This document shows, piece by piece, positions 21,949 to 22,065 of a stretch of DNA of 22,065 bases. The stretch is taken from assembly GCA_023403375.1 (NCBI GenBank), contig JAEYEN010000032.1, forward strand, positions 1 through 22,065, given 5' to 3'. The translations under genes were made by a program, and so were the position numbers. The notes beneath the pieces are model-generated. The model was not told the origin of the DNA and ran no database searches. It was given only the letters and a program-made list of their open reading frames with translations. Within the stretch, counting starts at the first letter, position 1. Each line of letters opens with the position of its first letter. This DNA is from Bacillota bacterium (GTDB taxonomy: Bacteria > Bacillota > Clostridia > Christensenellales > Borkfalkiaceae).

Positions 21949-22065
21949 ATGGATACGATACGCAAAAAGATAATAGCGATAGGCGGCGGCGAGATAAGGT
22001 ACAAAACCACACTTAAAATAGACGAATATGTGGCTAATCTCGGCAAGGCGCGAGCGGGCGAAAAG
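21949..22065 (+). CDS. Peptidase E-like (S51 family) dipeptidase, 3' end missing
   Basis: Thirty-nine codons to the window edge. The N-terminus MDTIRKKIIAIGGGEIRYKT continues TLKIDEYVANLGKAR, matching the opening of S51 dipeptidase E-like proteins (KIIAIGGGE...TxxIDxxIxxLxGK), which are cytoplasmic serine peptidases with an active-site Ser further downstream, not visible here. AAGGA at 21936-21940 lies 8 bases before the ATG. It follows the phosphatase terminator, so it is a separate unit. Confidence 0.7.
   Translation, partial: MDTIRKKIIAIGGGEIRYKTTLKIDEYVANLGKARAGEK

Overview
The window reads as a chromosomal segment of a low-to-moderate GC member of the Bacillota, most likely a clostridial spore-former of the gut type. 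The evidence is the fusA-tuf (str operon) end, AddA/AddB-type rather than RecBCD recombination machinery, a recognisable forespore protein SpoIIQ, CpsD/CpsB-type tyrosine kinase and phosphatase, Bacillus-like sigma-A promoters and strong GGAGG ribosome sites. No rRNA, tRNA, insertion sequence, phage gene or CRISPR array was seen.

Layout. (1) 1-3119: the 3' part of fusA, then tuf with its own promoter and terminator. (2) 3161-3533: an HU-like gene on the minus strand with promoter and terminator. (3) 3613-6252: a degenerate relative of the glycerol-1-phosphate dehydrogenase / iron-alcohol dehydrogenase fold, a small membrane-anchored protein that may be YwmB-like, and spoIIQ. The last two carry near-identical sigma-F-like promoters at the same distance from their start codons. 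(4) 6253-9504: a structured GC-rich leader, an M1 metallopeptidase lipoprotein cut by an in-frame stop 35 codons before its natural end, and a BspA-type leucine-rich-repeat lipoprotein. (5) 9505-10847: a T/G-rich non-coding stretch and an unrecognised lipoprotein on the minus strand. (6) 10865-17644: addB and addA, overlapping by 8 bases; together they make the helicase-nuclease that resects double-strand breaks. (7) 17717-18717: a three-helix membrane protein followed in another frame by a hydrophilic coiled-coil protein with no good start. The two look like one gene split at an A-rich run. (8) 18752-20274: an InlB-repeat lipoprotein whose perfect promoter places the transcript start on its ATG, and a ferritin-like diiron protein. 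(9) 20305-21863: a BY-kinase and its PHP-family phosphatase, controlling surface polysaccharide. (10) 21920-22065: the start of a peptidase E (S51) gene running off the window.

Most of the window is ordinary housekeeping. The parts most worth a second look are the paired forespore promoters with a terminator placed over one of them, the interrupted M1 gene and its leader, the predicted leaderless transcripts (addB and the InlB-repeat lipoprotein), the split membrane/coiled-coil gene, the AddB without a Walker A motif, and the catalytically stripped dehydrogenase-fold protein. I did not find a clear, self-contained new multi-gene system.
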